64,000 nt of DNA from contig NZ_WJNG01000002.1 of the NCBI RefSeq assembly GCF_009649745.1, positions 124,001 to 188,000 of the forward strand. Reading direction: 5' to 3'. Below, piece by piece: positions 51,184 through 59,692 of this stretch. How positions within the stretch are numbered: the stretch's first letter is position 1; every line of letters begins with the position of its first letter. The position numbers and the translations under genes were made by a program. The notes beneath the pieces are model-generated. The model searched no databases. It was not told the DNA's origin and worked only from the letters and a program-made list of their open reading frames with translations. This stretch comes from Aquibacillus halophilus (GTDB lineage: Bacteria; Bacillota; Bacilli; Bacillales; Amphibacillaceae).

Positions 51184-52032
51184 TTACACTTTTAAACGAA
51201 TACGATTTCCAGAGGGATCTGTAGTCAACGTGTTACCATTTTCTTCAGTTATCGGAGCACCTATGTCCTTTAACTGTGCAACTATTAATTTTTTCTTTTC
51301 CTCATTTGGAAGCATTAAATCAAATGATTTAAGTCCAACACTATTAGATGGAGGTGTAGGTGCTCCTACCCCATTCCAAGTGTTTAAACCAATGTGATGA
51401 TGGTATTTGCCATCTGAAATAAAAAGTGCTTGAGCTCCATACCGTTTTACTACATCGAATCCTAGCCCTTTAGTGTAAAACTCTTCAGTATTTTCTAACT
51501 CGGATACATGTAAATGAATATGTCCCATAACAGTGCCAGCTGGTAGACCTTTCCATGGTTGATGATTCCAAGTAGATAGGAGATCAGGAAAATTTAAGGG
51601 ATCAACGGACATATCAACTTCACTGTTATTCCAATACCACTCGGAAGGGTCTCGGTCAGTATAGACTTCAATGCCGTTACCATCTGGGTCTGATAAATAT
51701 AAAGCCTCACTGACAAGATGGTCTGAGGAACCTAACTGAACCCCATTTTCTATAAAATGTTGGACGATTTGAGCTAAATCAGATCTTTCAGGTAAAAGTA
51801 GGGCAAAGTGATATAAACCTGTTGTTCTTCCTTGCTTTGGAATAATGCTATTGGGCTGCTCAATTGATAACAAAACTGTCTTTCCATCCGCAGTTAGATT
51901 AGCTTTTCGCTCAGTTTGCTCTAAAACTTTAAATCCGATTATTTCTTGGTAGAATGCTATTGAACGTTCTAAGTTTTGTACCTTTAAGTTTACTACGCCT
52001 ACGAATGTAATAGGTTCACGATGAAAATTCAT
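51184..52032 (-). CDS. catE: catechol 2,3-dioxygenase, CatE-like
   Basis: 282 aa with two VOC (glyoxalase-fold) domains. Fe ligands fit GLYHFALLLPERSDL and MGHIHLHVSELENTEEFY (His), and the first domain carries SEALYLSDPDGNGIEVYTDR; KYHHHIGLNTWNGVGAP is close to B. subtilis CatE. It opens catechol rings in the cytoplasm and protects from catechol. AGGAGG is eight bases before the ATG at 52032; an ATG ten codons earlier has no site. The promoter has an operator shared with the FMN reductase gene at 14.7 kb. Confidence 0.88.
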   Translation of the reverse strand: MNFHREPITFVGVVNLKVQNLERSIAFYQEIIGFKVLEQTERKANLTADGKTVLLSIEQPNSIIPKQGRTTGLYHFALLLPERSDLAQIVQHFIENGVQLGSSDHLVSEALYLSDPDGNGIEVYTDRDPSEWYWNNSEVDMSVDPLNFPDLLSTWNHQPWKGLPAGTVMGHIHLHVSELENTEEFYTKGLGFDVVKRYGAQALFISDGKYHHHIGLNTWNGVGAPTPPSNSVGLKSFDLMLPNEEKKKLIVAQLKDIGAPITEENGNTLTTDPSGNRIRLKV

Positions 52033-52078
52033 TTTGGCTACCTCCTGATTTATACTTAACACTAATTATTTTTAGTAG

Positions 52079-52124
52079 GTTACTTTATGTAAGTTAGTAT
52101 AAAATAATAAGTAATGTTAGTCAA
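52079..52124 (-). promoter_or_regulatory. catE promoter with operator
   Basis: On the minus strand TTGACT (52124-52119), 17 bases, TATACT (52101-52096), then AACTTACATAAAGTAAC (52095-52079). The operator differs by one base from that at 14671-14687 and sits in the same place relative to the -10 box. Confidence 0.8.
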
Positions 52125-52284
52125 GCTGGGGCATGGGGTTTTTGGTCTCATATTTTATTAACGTTTGCAAACTAATAAACTCCACAAGAAAAAAGACAGA
52201 AAATTAAGAAAGTAGAAAATGTAGGAAAGGATTTAATCGTTTATTGTCGAATTAGTGAAAGAAACTTCTTTAAATTGGAAGGGG

Positions 52285-52652
52285 ATGTTATTGAAAAAGA
52301 AAAAAATTTGTAATGATCTTGGCAGTGATTGGAGTAATACTTTCTTTTTCACCAGCAGTAACTGCTCATGAAGGTCATATTGGAATTCATTTAGTTGAAG
52401 GAGCCGAAAAAAATTAGCTAGTTGCCGATCTAGTACTGATGAATTTAAGGAAATGAGAGAGGAATTGGAATCTCTTGGTTATCATTGGAATGGAGTTAAT
52501 GGTGTTGAGGTGGAGTATAATGACTTTGTTGGTGAAACCCCATATTTGAGGCAATTCCATTATTAACTTCCGATCACTCTGAAGAACGCTTCATGATCTA
52601 TATAGTTGGTTTTGGTTTTGTAACAAATGAGCCAATTTCACGTTTTCATTAA
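52285..52652 (+). pseudogene. decayed secreted protein gene
   Basis: A gene-like stretch broken by at least three frameshifts. It has GGAAGGGG and ATG at 52285, a basic start (LLKKKKI), then in the next frame a signal peptide (ILAVIGVILSFSPAVTAHEG) and LVEGAEK. In the third frame comes STDEFKEMREELESLGYHWN to YNDFVGETPYLRQ, and finally LLTSDHSEERFMIYIVGFGF to a TAA at 52650-52652. The whole would be an exported protein of about 120 aa. No family recognised. Confidence 0.6.
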
Positions 52653-52704
52653 TTGTCTCTTAATTAAGTAACCTTGAAACGTCACACTTTGAAAATGATT
52701 AACC

Positions 52705-52729
52705 GGCATCCGATAATGGATGTCTTTTT
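52705..52729 (+). terminator. terminator
   Basis: GGCATCC pairs with GGATGTC over GATAAT, followed by TTTTT. Confidence 0.65.
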
Positions 52730-52856
52730 ATTGCGGACAGTTCAGTCGGATAGCGGTTAACTCAAATACTAAGTGGTGGAATCACAAGAAAACAAATATT
52801 TATTTTTGTGCGGAGTAAATATAGGATTTAATACTCATCTCACCGAAAAAAAAAAC

Positions 52857-52872
52857 AAAAGAACCGTCCCCC
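52857..52872 (+). repeat. B-type repeat
   Basis: AAAAGAACCGTCCCCC, 25 bases before the sigma-factor promoter. Confidence 0.75.
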
Positions 52873-52896
52873 TGATTCTAAAAAAACTATTGTACG

Positions 52897-52922
52897 TGTA
52901 ACTTTTGTTGAAGTCATCTGTC
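52897..52922 (+). promoter_or_regulatory. ECF-type promoter, probable autoregulation
   Basis: TGTAAC, 16 bases, TGTC, 27 bp before the sigma-factor ATG. It resembles ECF promoters of Bacillus (TGAAAC/TGTAAC-n16-CGTC) and so suggests that the sigma factor drives its own operon. Confidence 0.55.
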
Positions 52923-52948
52923 TATATGGATAGAGAGGGGAAAATGAC

Positions 52949-53449
52949 ATGTCGGATCCAAGGATAGAGATATATGAAAAATATAAAAATGCGATTTATT
53001 TATATCTATATCGATCTACTCTAAATCAGCATATTGCCGAAGATCTAACTCAGGATACCTTTCTCCGGGCTTTCCAATCTTTATCCAGCTTCCGAGGCGA
53101 GTCATCACTGAAAACTTGGCTATTTAAAATTGCGAGAAATACATATATAAATTTTAATCGAAAAAAACAAAAACAATTAGAAATACATACAGATGCTGTC
53201 GATCAGGAATTTGTTGTTCAACAGGATCCCTTTAAACGTTTTGATGACAAAATTTTAATCCAACAGGTACTAGTAAAACTTCCGGAAAATTATCGAACTT
53301 ATATTATTTTACGTGATGGAAATGGGCTAACCTATGAAGAAATTGCAGTAATTACAAATCAATCAATCGGCCAGGTAAAGGTGGGGTTATATCGGGCAAG
53401 GAAGAAATTCAGAAATCATTATAAGCAGGAAGTGGGGGAGGAAAGATGA
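52949..53449 (+). CDS. ECF-type RNA polymerase sigma factor
   Basis: 166 aa. Region 2 (about 8-75): YLYRSTLNQHIAEDLTQDTFLRAFQSLSSFRGESSLKTWLFKIARNTYIN. Region 4 (about 105-155): LVKLPENYRTYIILRDGNGLTYEEIAVITNQSIGQVKVGLYRARKKF. It directs RNA polymerase to stress promoters. GAGAGGGG is ten bases before the ATG. It overlaps the anti-sigma gene by ATGA. An ECF-like promoter lies just upstream. Confidence 0.92.
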   Translation: MSDPRIEIYEKYKNAIYLYLYRSTLNQHIAEDLTQDTFLRAFQSLSSFRGESSLKTWLFKIARNTYINFNRKKQKQLEIHTDAVDQEFVVQQDPFKRFDDKILIQQVLVKLPENYRTYIILRDGNGLTYEEIAVITNQSIGQVKVGLYRARKKFRNHYKQEVGEER

Positions 53450-54921
53450 AATTAGATCATGCGGTGGTAAAGGATTTATATCCAGTATATATAGAAAATG
53501 AATTAAGTCCTGAAGTGAAACAGGCAGTTGAGGAGCATTTACAAATTTGTGAAGGATGCAGAAATAGTTATGAAACGGGTGAAGGTTTCTTTGACCAACT
53601 AAAAGAAATCGTAGAACCTGAAGCACCTATTTCAATGGATGAAAAATTATTGTTGAAGGTAAAATTAAATCGGTTAAAATGGGTAGCTTTTTTACTAATT
53701 GGCATTATTCTTTCTATGGTGATAACGGATTATAAAAATGACCGAGAAAAACTATTCTTGGCATTAACTGATTACTATAGCACGCAAAGACACTTGCCAG
53801 ACCTATTCGAGGTTGTAAAAAATGAGGAATATAGTGACTTAGATGATGTTCATGCAGTTGTTCATCAGTTTTTTGAAAATAAGATTGCCCTTGAAGAGCA
53901 TTTTAATTTTATTGAAAAACGTTCTCTGAATAATACAACGTACTATTTAAGCATGAACACCTCTAGATTTACCAACATGCTAGAGGTTATGAAATACCGT
54001 TATGATCATGGATTGTGGTCTGAAACAGATGAAGCGGCATACCAACAAGTCCAACAATATTTTAATCATTTAAACCAAGTAATGACAGAGGAGTATAAAG
54101 AAATGCACCATGGGTATAGCTCTTACTTTGAGACACTAAATGTTAAGGAAATGGATGAATTTTACGAGAGCATAAATGAATTAAGTGATAGCTACACCCG
54201 TTTTCATAAGCTATCAGAACAATTACACCCTTTAGAAAAAATGGAACTAAATCAAAAAGTAGCTAATATTATAGAAACTGATATGAAGGCCATCACATTA
54301 GAAAAAGAAAGTCCCTTAAACGAAGATCCTTACACGTATAATTATAGATCGAAAGGGGATTATTCAGGTTTAATTGATGGGATAACTGGTCAAATTCTTG
54401 AACTTCATGGCAATCATGAGCTTACATCTGGTCCAATAATGAGTGAAGAAGAAGCAGAGGAGACAGCTAAGGATCATCTTGAAAAAATTTATGGAGATGA
54501 AGTGCAATTTGATTTAGTATCGCTAGGATTTAATTATAACTATAGTGCCAATGACTCGCGTTTTAAGGTGTACAGCTATAGACTAGTTCCTTATGCAGGA
54601 GAATATAGGCTCTATTCACCATTTGAACGTGGAACAATCCTACACTTAGATGCGCGTACTGGTGATTTAAATATGTTCCATCATAATCCGCATGTACCGA
54701 ACTTTGATGAGTTGAACCAAACTGAACTCGATATAGAGGTATCAAAAAAAACACTGCAGGAAAAGGGATTGAACGTATCAGAAACGGTGATCATTTATTC
54801 AGCCCTATCTGGTGAATTTGAACTTGTCCATATGGATTCAACCCTAGAAGACTTTGAGGAAGGTAAATATTATTCAGCAGAGACCGGAAACGAGGAGTGG
54901 ATTTATTTTAATGATAGGTAG
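53446..54921 (+). CDS. membrane anti-sigma factor with zinc finger and large outer domain
   Basis: 491 aa. The cytoplasmic N-terminus has a zinc-finger anti-sigma motif, HLQICEGC (His31, Cys35, Cys38). One helix crosses the membrane at about 78-95. The outer part is unusually long: a helical region (about 100-280), then a PepSY/YpeB-like unit (SGLIDGITGQILELHGN, MSEEEAEETAKDHLEKIYGDEV), then a second similar unit (FERGTILHLDARTGDLNMF). It should hold the sigma factor inactive until an outer signal is sensed by the PepSY-like part. Translationally coupled to the sigma gene. Confidence 0.87.
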   Translation: MKLDHAVVKDLYPVYIENELSPEVKQAVEEHLQICEGCRNSYETGEGFFDQLKEIVEPEAPISMDEKLLLKVKLNRLKWVAFLLIGIILSMVITDYKNDREKLFLALTDYYSTQRHLPDLFEVVKNEEYSDLDDVHAVVHQFFENKIALEEHFNFIEKRSLNNTTYYLSMNTSRFTNMLEVMKYRYDHGLWSETDEAAYQQVQQYFNHLNQVMTEEYKEMHHGYSSYFETLNVKEMDEFYESINELSDSYTRFHKLSEQLHPLEKMELNQKVANIIETDMKAITLEKESPLNEDPYTYNYRSKGDYSGLIDGITGQILELHGNHELTSGPIMSEEEAEETAKDHLEKIYGDEVQFDLVSLGFNYNYSANDSRFKVYSYRLVPYAGEYRLYSPFERGTILHLDARTGDLNMFHHNPHVPNFDELNQTELDIEVSKKTLQEKGLNVSETVIIYSALSGEFELVHMDSTLEDFEEGKYYSAETGNEEWIYFNDR

Positions 54922-55539
54922 AAATTAGAGGAGTGAAATTTGGTAAAGCACTGGACTTAGCCACTTTAAACACCAAAAAAATAACTAAATGTGGTCTAAC
55001 GATCCATATCGTAGATAAACAAGTAAAATTTTTCGCGAAATTTACACATATATTCCAATAATCAACTCGATTGTAGTAAAAAAGGTAGATTTGAAAGTTC
55101 CTAAGCAAATAGTAAACTAATAGATAAGAGAGAGCTACGACGGGTGACTCCCCTGTAGCTCTTTTTGATCGTACTTTTCTGTCAAAAAAATATTGAATTA
55201 GGATAATCGACAATCGAAGCGGCCTTTAATGATTTAGGGTGATTTAGTTAAACTCTTTCATAGTTAATGAAGGATAAAATAGATTATTAAAGAATAGTAG
55301 TGATATATGATTTTATATTTATAGTCAAAAATTGATTGGATTTGAGGTATAATATGGCGAAAGGAATCATTTTAAGTATATTGCTGGAAGTGCTTCCAAG
55401 CCAAAATCCTGTCCGGCGAATACTATAGCGATTCCATAACTATTCTATATTAACCAACTGCTTATGAATGGAAACATAAGAACCGTCCCTATGGGTCACC
55501 AAACCGTCCCCATGAAGCGCTTGAAAGGAGCAACATGTT
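54922..55539. other. intergenic region with terminator and B repeats
   Basis: 618 bp. A terminator at 55130-55165 (AGAGCTAC/GTAGCTCT then T-run) ends the sigma operon. Two B copies lie at 55478-55490 and 55501-55510, followed by GAAGCGCTTGAAAG just before the next ribosome site, which recalls a cre site but lacks two bases. GGAAGTGCTTCC at about 55386 is a short perfect palindrome of unknown use. Confidence 0.6.
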
Positions 55540-56517
55540 ATGAGGAAGATCGCCACTTTTGTAATCGCTATCATTTGTGTTGTGCTATTTTATTTTACAT
55601 TCGATTCGGCGTTTGATGTGTATCGTGCTAATTGGCAATTGCCGAAAGAATCAGACCAAGAATCTTTAGATAATCGTCTGGTGTTAATTACTCAAGAACT
55701 GGACACTCCTTTTTGGGACAAGGTTAGTGCCGGGGCGAGGAAGCAAGCTGAAAAAGAAGGGGCAACAATTGAAATATGGGGCAGCTACGGGAACAATCAG
55801 GAAAACTTTTTAGAGCAAATTGAACTAGCTATCTATTCAAAAATGGACGGCATTATTGTGCAAGGGTTGGACACAGATGAATTCAAGGAATTAACGAAAG
55901 TGAAGGCGGCTTCTTACGGAATCCCTATTATCACCGTCGCAAATGATGTTCCCTCAGCAGAAAGCCTTCGTAAAACCTATGTTGGTTCTAACCAATATTT
56001 AGCAGGGGAATTAATCGCGGAGCAACTTATAGCGGATATGGGAGCATCAGGGGAAGTTATTCTTATGCTGGACAGCAAACAAGAATTTTATCAGAAGCAA
56101 CGATTGAAGGGTATTCAAGATTATCTAAAGGATTATCCGAACATCGAGATGATAGAAGCAACAACGGAAGATGCTGGAGAGCATGGGATCGCTCTGACAA
56201 AAGACTTACTGAATCGCTATCCTAATGTTGATGCTTTTATTGCAGTTAACTCAAATTTTACAGAAGATATTATTGAGGAAATAGAGAGGCGCTCAAAAGT
56301 AATACCATATCATATTTATTCCTTTGATGACAATCGTGCATCACTTTCTCTACTAAAACAAGGGAAGCTTGATGGGATGATTGAACAATCTCCTCAAAAA
56401 ATGGGGGAGCGGAGCGTAAAGCTAATGATGGAATGGTTGAATAATGATACGGTTCCATTAAATCTGGATGGGTATCTTACTGATATTCGGATGGTGAAAG
56501 CGACGGACCTACAATGA
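55540..56517 (+). CDS. membrane-anchored sugar-binding sensor protein (XylFII-like)
   Basis: 325 aa. An N-terminal helix (3-22) without a lipobox anchors a periplasmic-binding-protein domain: LVLITQELDTPFWDKVSAGARKQAEKEGA, YSKMDGIIVQGLDTDEF, IITVANDVPSAESLRKTYVGSNQYLAGELIA, YHIYSFDDNRASLSLLKQGKLDGMIEQSP. It overlaps the kinase gene by ATGA. In Clostridium beijerinckii a XylFII protein of this plan binds xylose and activates LytS-YesN; the order here is the same. It is therefore a receptor, not a transport component. GAAAGGAG precedes the ATG. Confidence 0.82.
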   Translation: MRKIATFVIAIICVVLFYFTFDSAFDVYRANWQLPKESDQESLDNRLVLITQELDTPFWDKVSAGARKQAEKEGATIEIWGSYGNNQENFLEQIELAIYSKMDGIIVQGLDTDEFKELTKVKAASYGIPIITVANDVPSAESLRKTYVGSNQYLAGELIAEQLIADMGASGEVILMLDSKQEFYQKQRLKGIQDYLKDYPNIEMIEATTEDAGEHGIALTKDLLNRYPNVDAFIAVNSNFTEDIIEEIERRSKVIPYHIYSFDDNRASLSLLKQGKLDGMIEQSPQKMGERSVKLMMEWLNNDTVPLNLDGYLTDIRMVKATDLQ

Positions 56518-57980
56518 ATATACAAAAGAAAATCTGGTTACTTGCTGTAGTTGTATTACTGATTATGGCTACGATATGGATGTCGCTCACCTTTTACAAT
56601 CAAAAAATGCAAGACCAATATAATAACATTCTCGAACGCTATTTAGTAATGAACGAATTAACGAGTACAAGTCAGCAAATGGTAACAGCATTAAACAATT
56701 ATTTGCTTATCCCTGTTGCCGAAAATCTAGAAACAATTGACAATAGTAAAATGCAAATTCAAGAGATGAAAGAAGAGGTTGCTGATTTTAAAAATACAGA
56801 GAATGAGTTAGCATTAACTAGCTATATTAACTTAATCGATAGTCTTATAGAAACAACAGATCGTTCCCTTGTGTTTCATTCAGAAGCTGGAACTGAGAAT
56901 GCAAGGAGGGCACTTAATGAAGCGACGTATATTTCTAATTATATTTCTGAAATGACACTTACTTTAATTGATACAGAACTAAAGACATATGATCGATTTT
57001 ATCGGGGGATTATTAACCAATCGGAAGAGCTGAATCAGCTTGGAATTTGGGTATTGTTGTTAATCACATTTCTCTTATTGCTTTATACCTACTGGTTTTC
57101 CTTAAGAATTACGAAGCCAGTCGAACAACTGACACGAGCAGCAAGTGAATTGTCTAAGGGAAGGTTTGATTTAAAAATTGAGGTTGATTCGAAAGACGAA
57201 ATAGCCTTTTTGGGAAAGATGTTTGAACATATGAGAAATAATATTAATAACTTGATTTCAGAAATTCAACAGAAGGCACAGCTTGAAAACGAGCTTCAGC
57301 AAAGTAAGCTTCTTTTAAAAGAGAGCCAGCTTCGCAGTTTGCAGAGTCAAATCAATCCGCATTTCTTGTTTAATACACTTAATACTGTTTCGAAAAAGGC
57401 ATATCTGGAAGGTTCTGAGGAAACAAGTGATTTACTTGTCAGTGTTGCTGGTTTATTGAGATACAACTTAAAGCATTTAGACAAGTCTATGACACTTTAT
57501 GATGAAGTCAACGTTTTAAAACAGTATATTAATATTCAGAAAGCTAGATTTACAGATCGGTTAACCTTTCATACAGAGATTGACCAAACTTGCCTCCATA
57601 TTGAAATACCTGGCCTAACTCTACAGCCGATTGTAGAAAATGCGATGATACATGCGATTGAACCAAATGAAGATGGTGGTGTTATCTGGTTTCGTGTAAA
57701 AGATGAAGGAGACCGGGTCACAGTTGAGGTAGAAGATGATGGTCCTGGAATGCCTAAAGACAAAATTCAGCAAATCATCGATGAGGAACAACAACATGAC
57801 ACAATGGCTGGTCACGCATCTGGAATTGGGTTAAGTAACGTGGTGAAACGCCTTCGTCTTTTCAATGGTTGTGAAGATGTAATTAAGATTGAAGGTAACA
57901 AGGGAAATGGGACAAAAGTAATCCTACATATTTTTAAGGAGAGGGGAGTCGATAGAGATGATAAAGTTACTACTGGTTGA
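56514..57980 (+). CDS. LytS/YesM-type sensor histidine kinase
   Basis: 488 aa. Helix 1 at 8-27, an outer helical domain (about 28-172), helix 2 at about 175-195, a HAMP linker (about 197-250) and a coiled stretch. The His_kinase box is LRSLQSQINPHFLFNTLNTV with His283 as phosphosite. N box IVENAMIHAI, G boxes DDGPGMP and GIGLSNVVKRL follow. It is coupled to the binding protein upstream and overlaps the regulator gene by 23 bp, so the three form one signal unit. Confidence 0.92.
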   Translation: MNIQKKIWLLAVVVLLIMATIWMSLTFYNQKMQDQYNNILERYLVMNELTSTSQQMVTALNNYLLIPVAENLETIDNSKMQIQEMKEEVADFKNTENELALTSYINLIDSLIETTDRSLVFHSEAGTENARRALNEATYISNYISEMTLTLIDTELKTYDRFYRGIINQSEELNQLGIWVLLLITFLLLLYTYWFSLRITKPVEQLTRAASELSKGRFDLKIEVDSKDEIAFLGKMFEHMRNNINNLISEIQQKAQLENELQQSKLLLKESQLRSLQSQINPHFLFNTLNTVSKKAYLEGSEETSDLLVSVAGLLRYNLKHLDKSMTLYDEVNVLKQYINIQKARFTDRLTFHTEIDQTCLHIEIPGLTLQPIVENAMIHAIEPNEDGGVIWFRVKDEGDRVTVEVEDDGPGMPKDKIQQIIDEEQQHDTMAGHASGIGLSNVVKRLRLFNGCEDVIKIEGNKGNGTKVILHIFKERGVDRDDKVTTG

Positions 57981-59490
57981 TGATGAGCAAATCGAACGAG
58001 ATGCACTACAAGTAATTTTGGAGAAAAATTTCGCTAATCTCGAAATCAGGCAAGCGAAGAATGGTAGAGTTGCCATTGAGGTAGCGGCAGAGTTTCAACC
58101 GGATTTAGTGTTAATGGATATCCAAATGCCAGGCATTGGTGGTTTTGAAGCAGTAGAAAAAATCAAACTCGACTATCCTCATACTAAATTCATTATGGTT
58201 ACGGCTTATGCAACGTTTGACTATGCGCGATTAGCAATGAAGCAAGGTGTTGTTGATTATATGGTGAAACCGAGTAAGGTTGCAGACATCGTAGATATAA
58301 TTGGTAGGGTCTTCAACCAGATTGAAGCAGAAAGGAAGACGCAGGAGAAAGATAAATACCAACAGGACACATTGCAAAAAGCGTTGTCTGTCTTTGAAAC
58401 AGACGTCGTTACACAGCTGTTGTTCGATCATGTCCATGAAGTGCATTTAAATGAGTTGGTTGAGATGTTAGACATGGAGATAACGGAAGAAAAATTCGTT
58501 ATGAGTCTTTTGCTTCCAATCGGTTCGGAAGTCTATTATCCTGCAATCAGAGAAAAGGTTAGGAAAGCAGGAAGTGGGTGGATTGGCGCTTTATACGGTC
58601 GCCAGCTACCAATCATTGTTTTCAGAAACAAAGACTTATCGTTCCGCTCACAGGCTATCTTTTTAGCGAGAGAGATCTTGACACTGGCAAAATCGAATGA
58701 TGATGCCGGATGGTTTATTGGGATTGGTAACGTTTATAGTTCATTAGATCAAATTCGTCAGTCCTATCAAGAATCGTTACTAGCAACTCGGGATACGATG
58801 CTACCGGTTAAATATCGTTTTTATTCTGATTTGCCTACACTTGTTCCCGGTATTGATAACCAAACATCAAAGCAATATGAACAACAATTTTTTGAACATA
58901 TACGTAGTGGACAATGGGGAGAAATTAATGCAACTGTGACTGACTTAATTAATCGTTATGAAAAGGAAGGAACCAATTTACTGCAAACACAGCAACATTT
59001 GATGGAGCTCCTTTGGCTTGTATCCCAAGTACTTAATGAAATGGGAGTAGAAATAGAATCACCAATCTATCCTTTTCAATCTACTGATTATCGACAACTA
59101 CGATCTGAAACAAATCATTTACTAGAAAGGTTACAGCAGTCGTATGAGGAGCGTCATGCTAATCTCGAAACAGACACAATTGAACAAATCAAACAATATA
59201 TCATAGAAAACGCTCATCAGGATATATCACTAGATGAAATTGGTAGGGTCGTAGGCCTTAGTCCAATTTATATTAGCAAAATTTTTAAAGAGCAGCTCGG
59301 AGTAAATTACATCAACTTTTTGACGGAGTGTCGGATTGAAAAAGCAAAGAAGCTGATGCGAGATCCAGAGAAAAGCTTAAAGGAAATCACTTTTGAGGTT
59401 GGTTACCATGATCCAAACTATTTCAGTAAGGTGTTCAAAAAAATGTGTCATGCCTCACCAACAGAGTATCGAAGGAACATCCATGCATAG
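57958..59490 (+). CDS. YesN-type AraC response regulator
   Basis: 510 aa. Receiver domain 1-120: VDDEQIERD, phosphosite Asp54 in DLVLMDIQMPG, Lys104 in DYMVKPSK. A long central domain (about 130-395) follows as in YesN proteins. The C-terminal AraC domain (about 400-508) has two helix-turn-helices: ISLDEIGRVVGLSPIYISKIFKEQLG and SLKEITFEVGYHDPNYFSKVFKKMCHASPTEYR. It is expected to activate the xylF-like gene downstream. AGGGGAG is nine bases before the ATG. Confidence 0.92.
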   Translation: MIKLLLVDDEQIERDALQVILEKNFANLEIRQAKNGRVAIEVAAEFQPDLVLMDIQMPGIGGFEAVEKIKLDYPHTKFIMVTAYATFDYARLAMKQGVVDYMVKPSKVADIVDIIGRVFNQIEAERKTQEKDKYQQDTLQKALSVFETDVVTQLLFDHVHEVHLNELVEMLDMEITEEKFVMSLLLPIGSEVYYPAIREKVRKAGSGWIGALYGRQLPIIVFRNKDLSFRSQAIFLAREILTLAKSNDDAGWFIGIGNVYSSLDQIRQSYQESLLATRDTMLPVKYRFYSDLPTLVPGIDNQTSKQYEQQFFEHIRSGQWGEINATVTDLINRYEKEGTNLLQTQQHLMELLWLVSQVLNEMGVEIESPIYPFQSTDYRQLRSETNHLLERLQQSYEERHANLETDTIEQIKQYIIENAHQDISLDEIGRVVGLSPIYISKIFKEQLGVNYINFLTECRIEKAKKLMRDPEKSLKEITFEVGYHDPNYFSKVFKKMCHASPTEYRRNIHA

Positions 59491-59692
59491 ATAGAATGCC
59501 GAAGCCTTGTTATTAGTTAGGAGTATAAAATGTGCTATGAGGTCTAGCTCCAGAGAAAGTAATTCTCCGTTGAATTTACTTCGAAGCTTGCCAAGTATTA
59601 CATTAAAAAAAGCTGCTTAGAATTGTCATCGCGCAGAAACAAATGGTTTTCTTGTTTCGATTGGCTTTTCTTATAGGAAGGAAGCGAGACAA
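59491..59692 (+). promoter_or_regulatory. xylF upstream region
   Basis: 202 bp. GAAACAA and TTGTTTC form a perfect inverted repeat at 59636-59658, a candidate site for the adjacent regulator. A stretch near 59547 (GTCTAGCTCCAGAG) resembles a decayed Bacillus intergenic repeat; I am not sure of it. Confidence 0.4.

Noticed and set aside
54908-55213. 101-codon minus-strand frame after the anti-sigma gene
   Set aside because: It runs through a terminator hairpin, lacks a ribosome site and has no protein-like pattern.
55513-55528. GAAGCGCTTGAAAG as a CcpA cre site
   Set aside because: It lacks two bases of the 14-bp consensus and lies at the ribosome site next to a B repeat; too weak to list as a feature.
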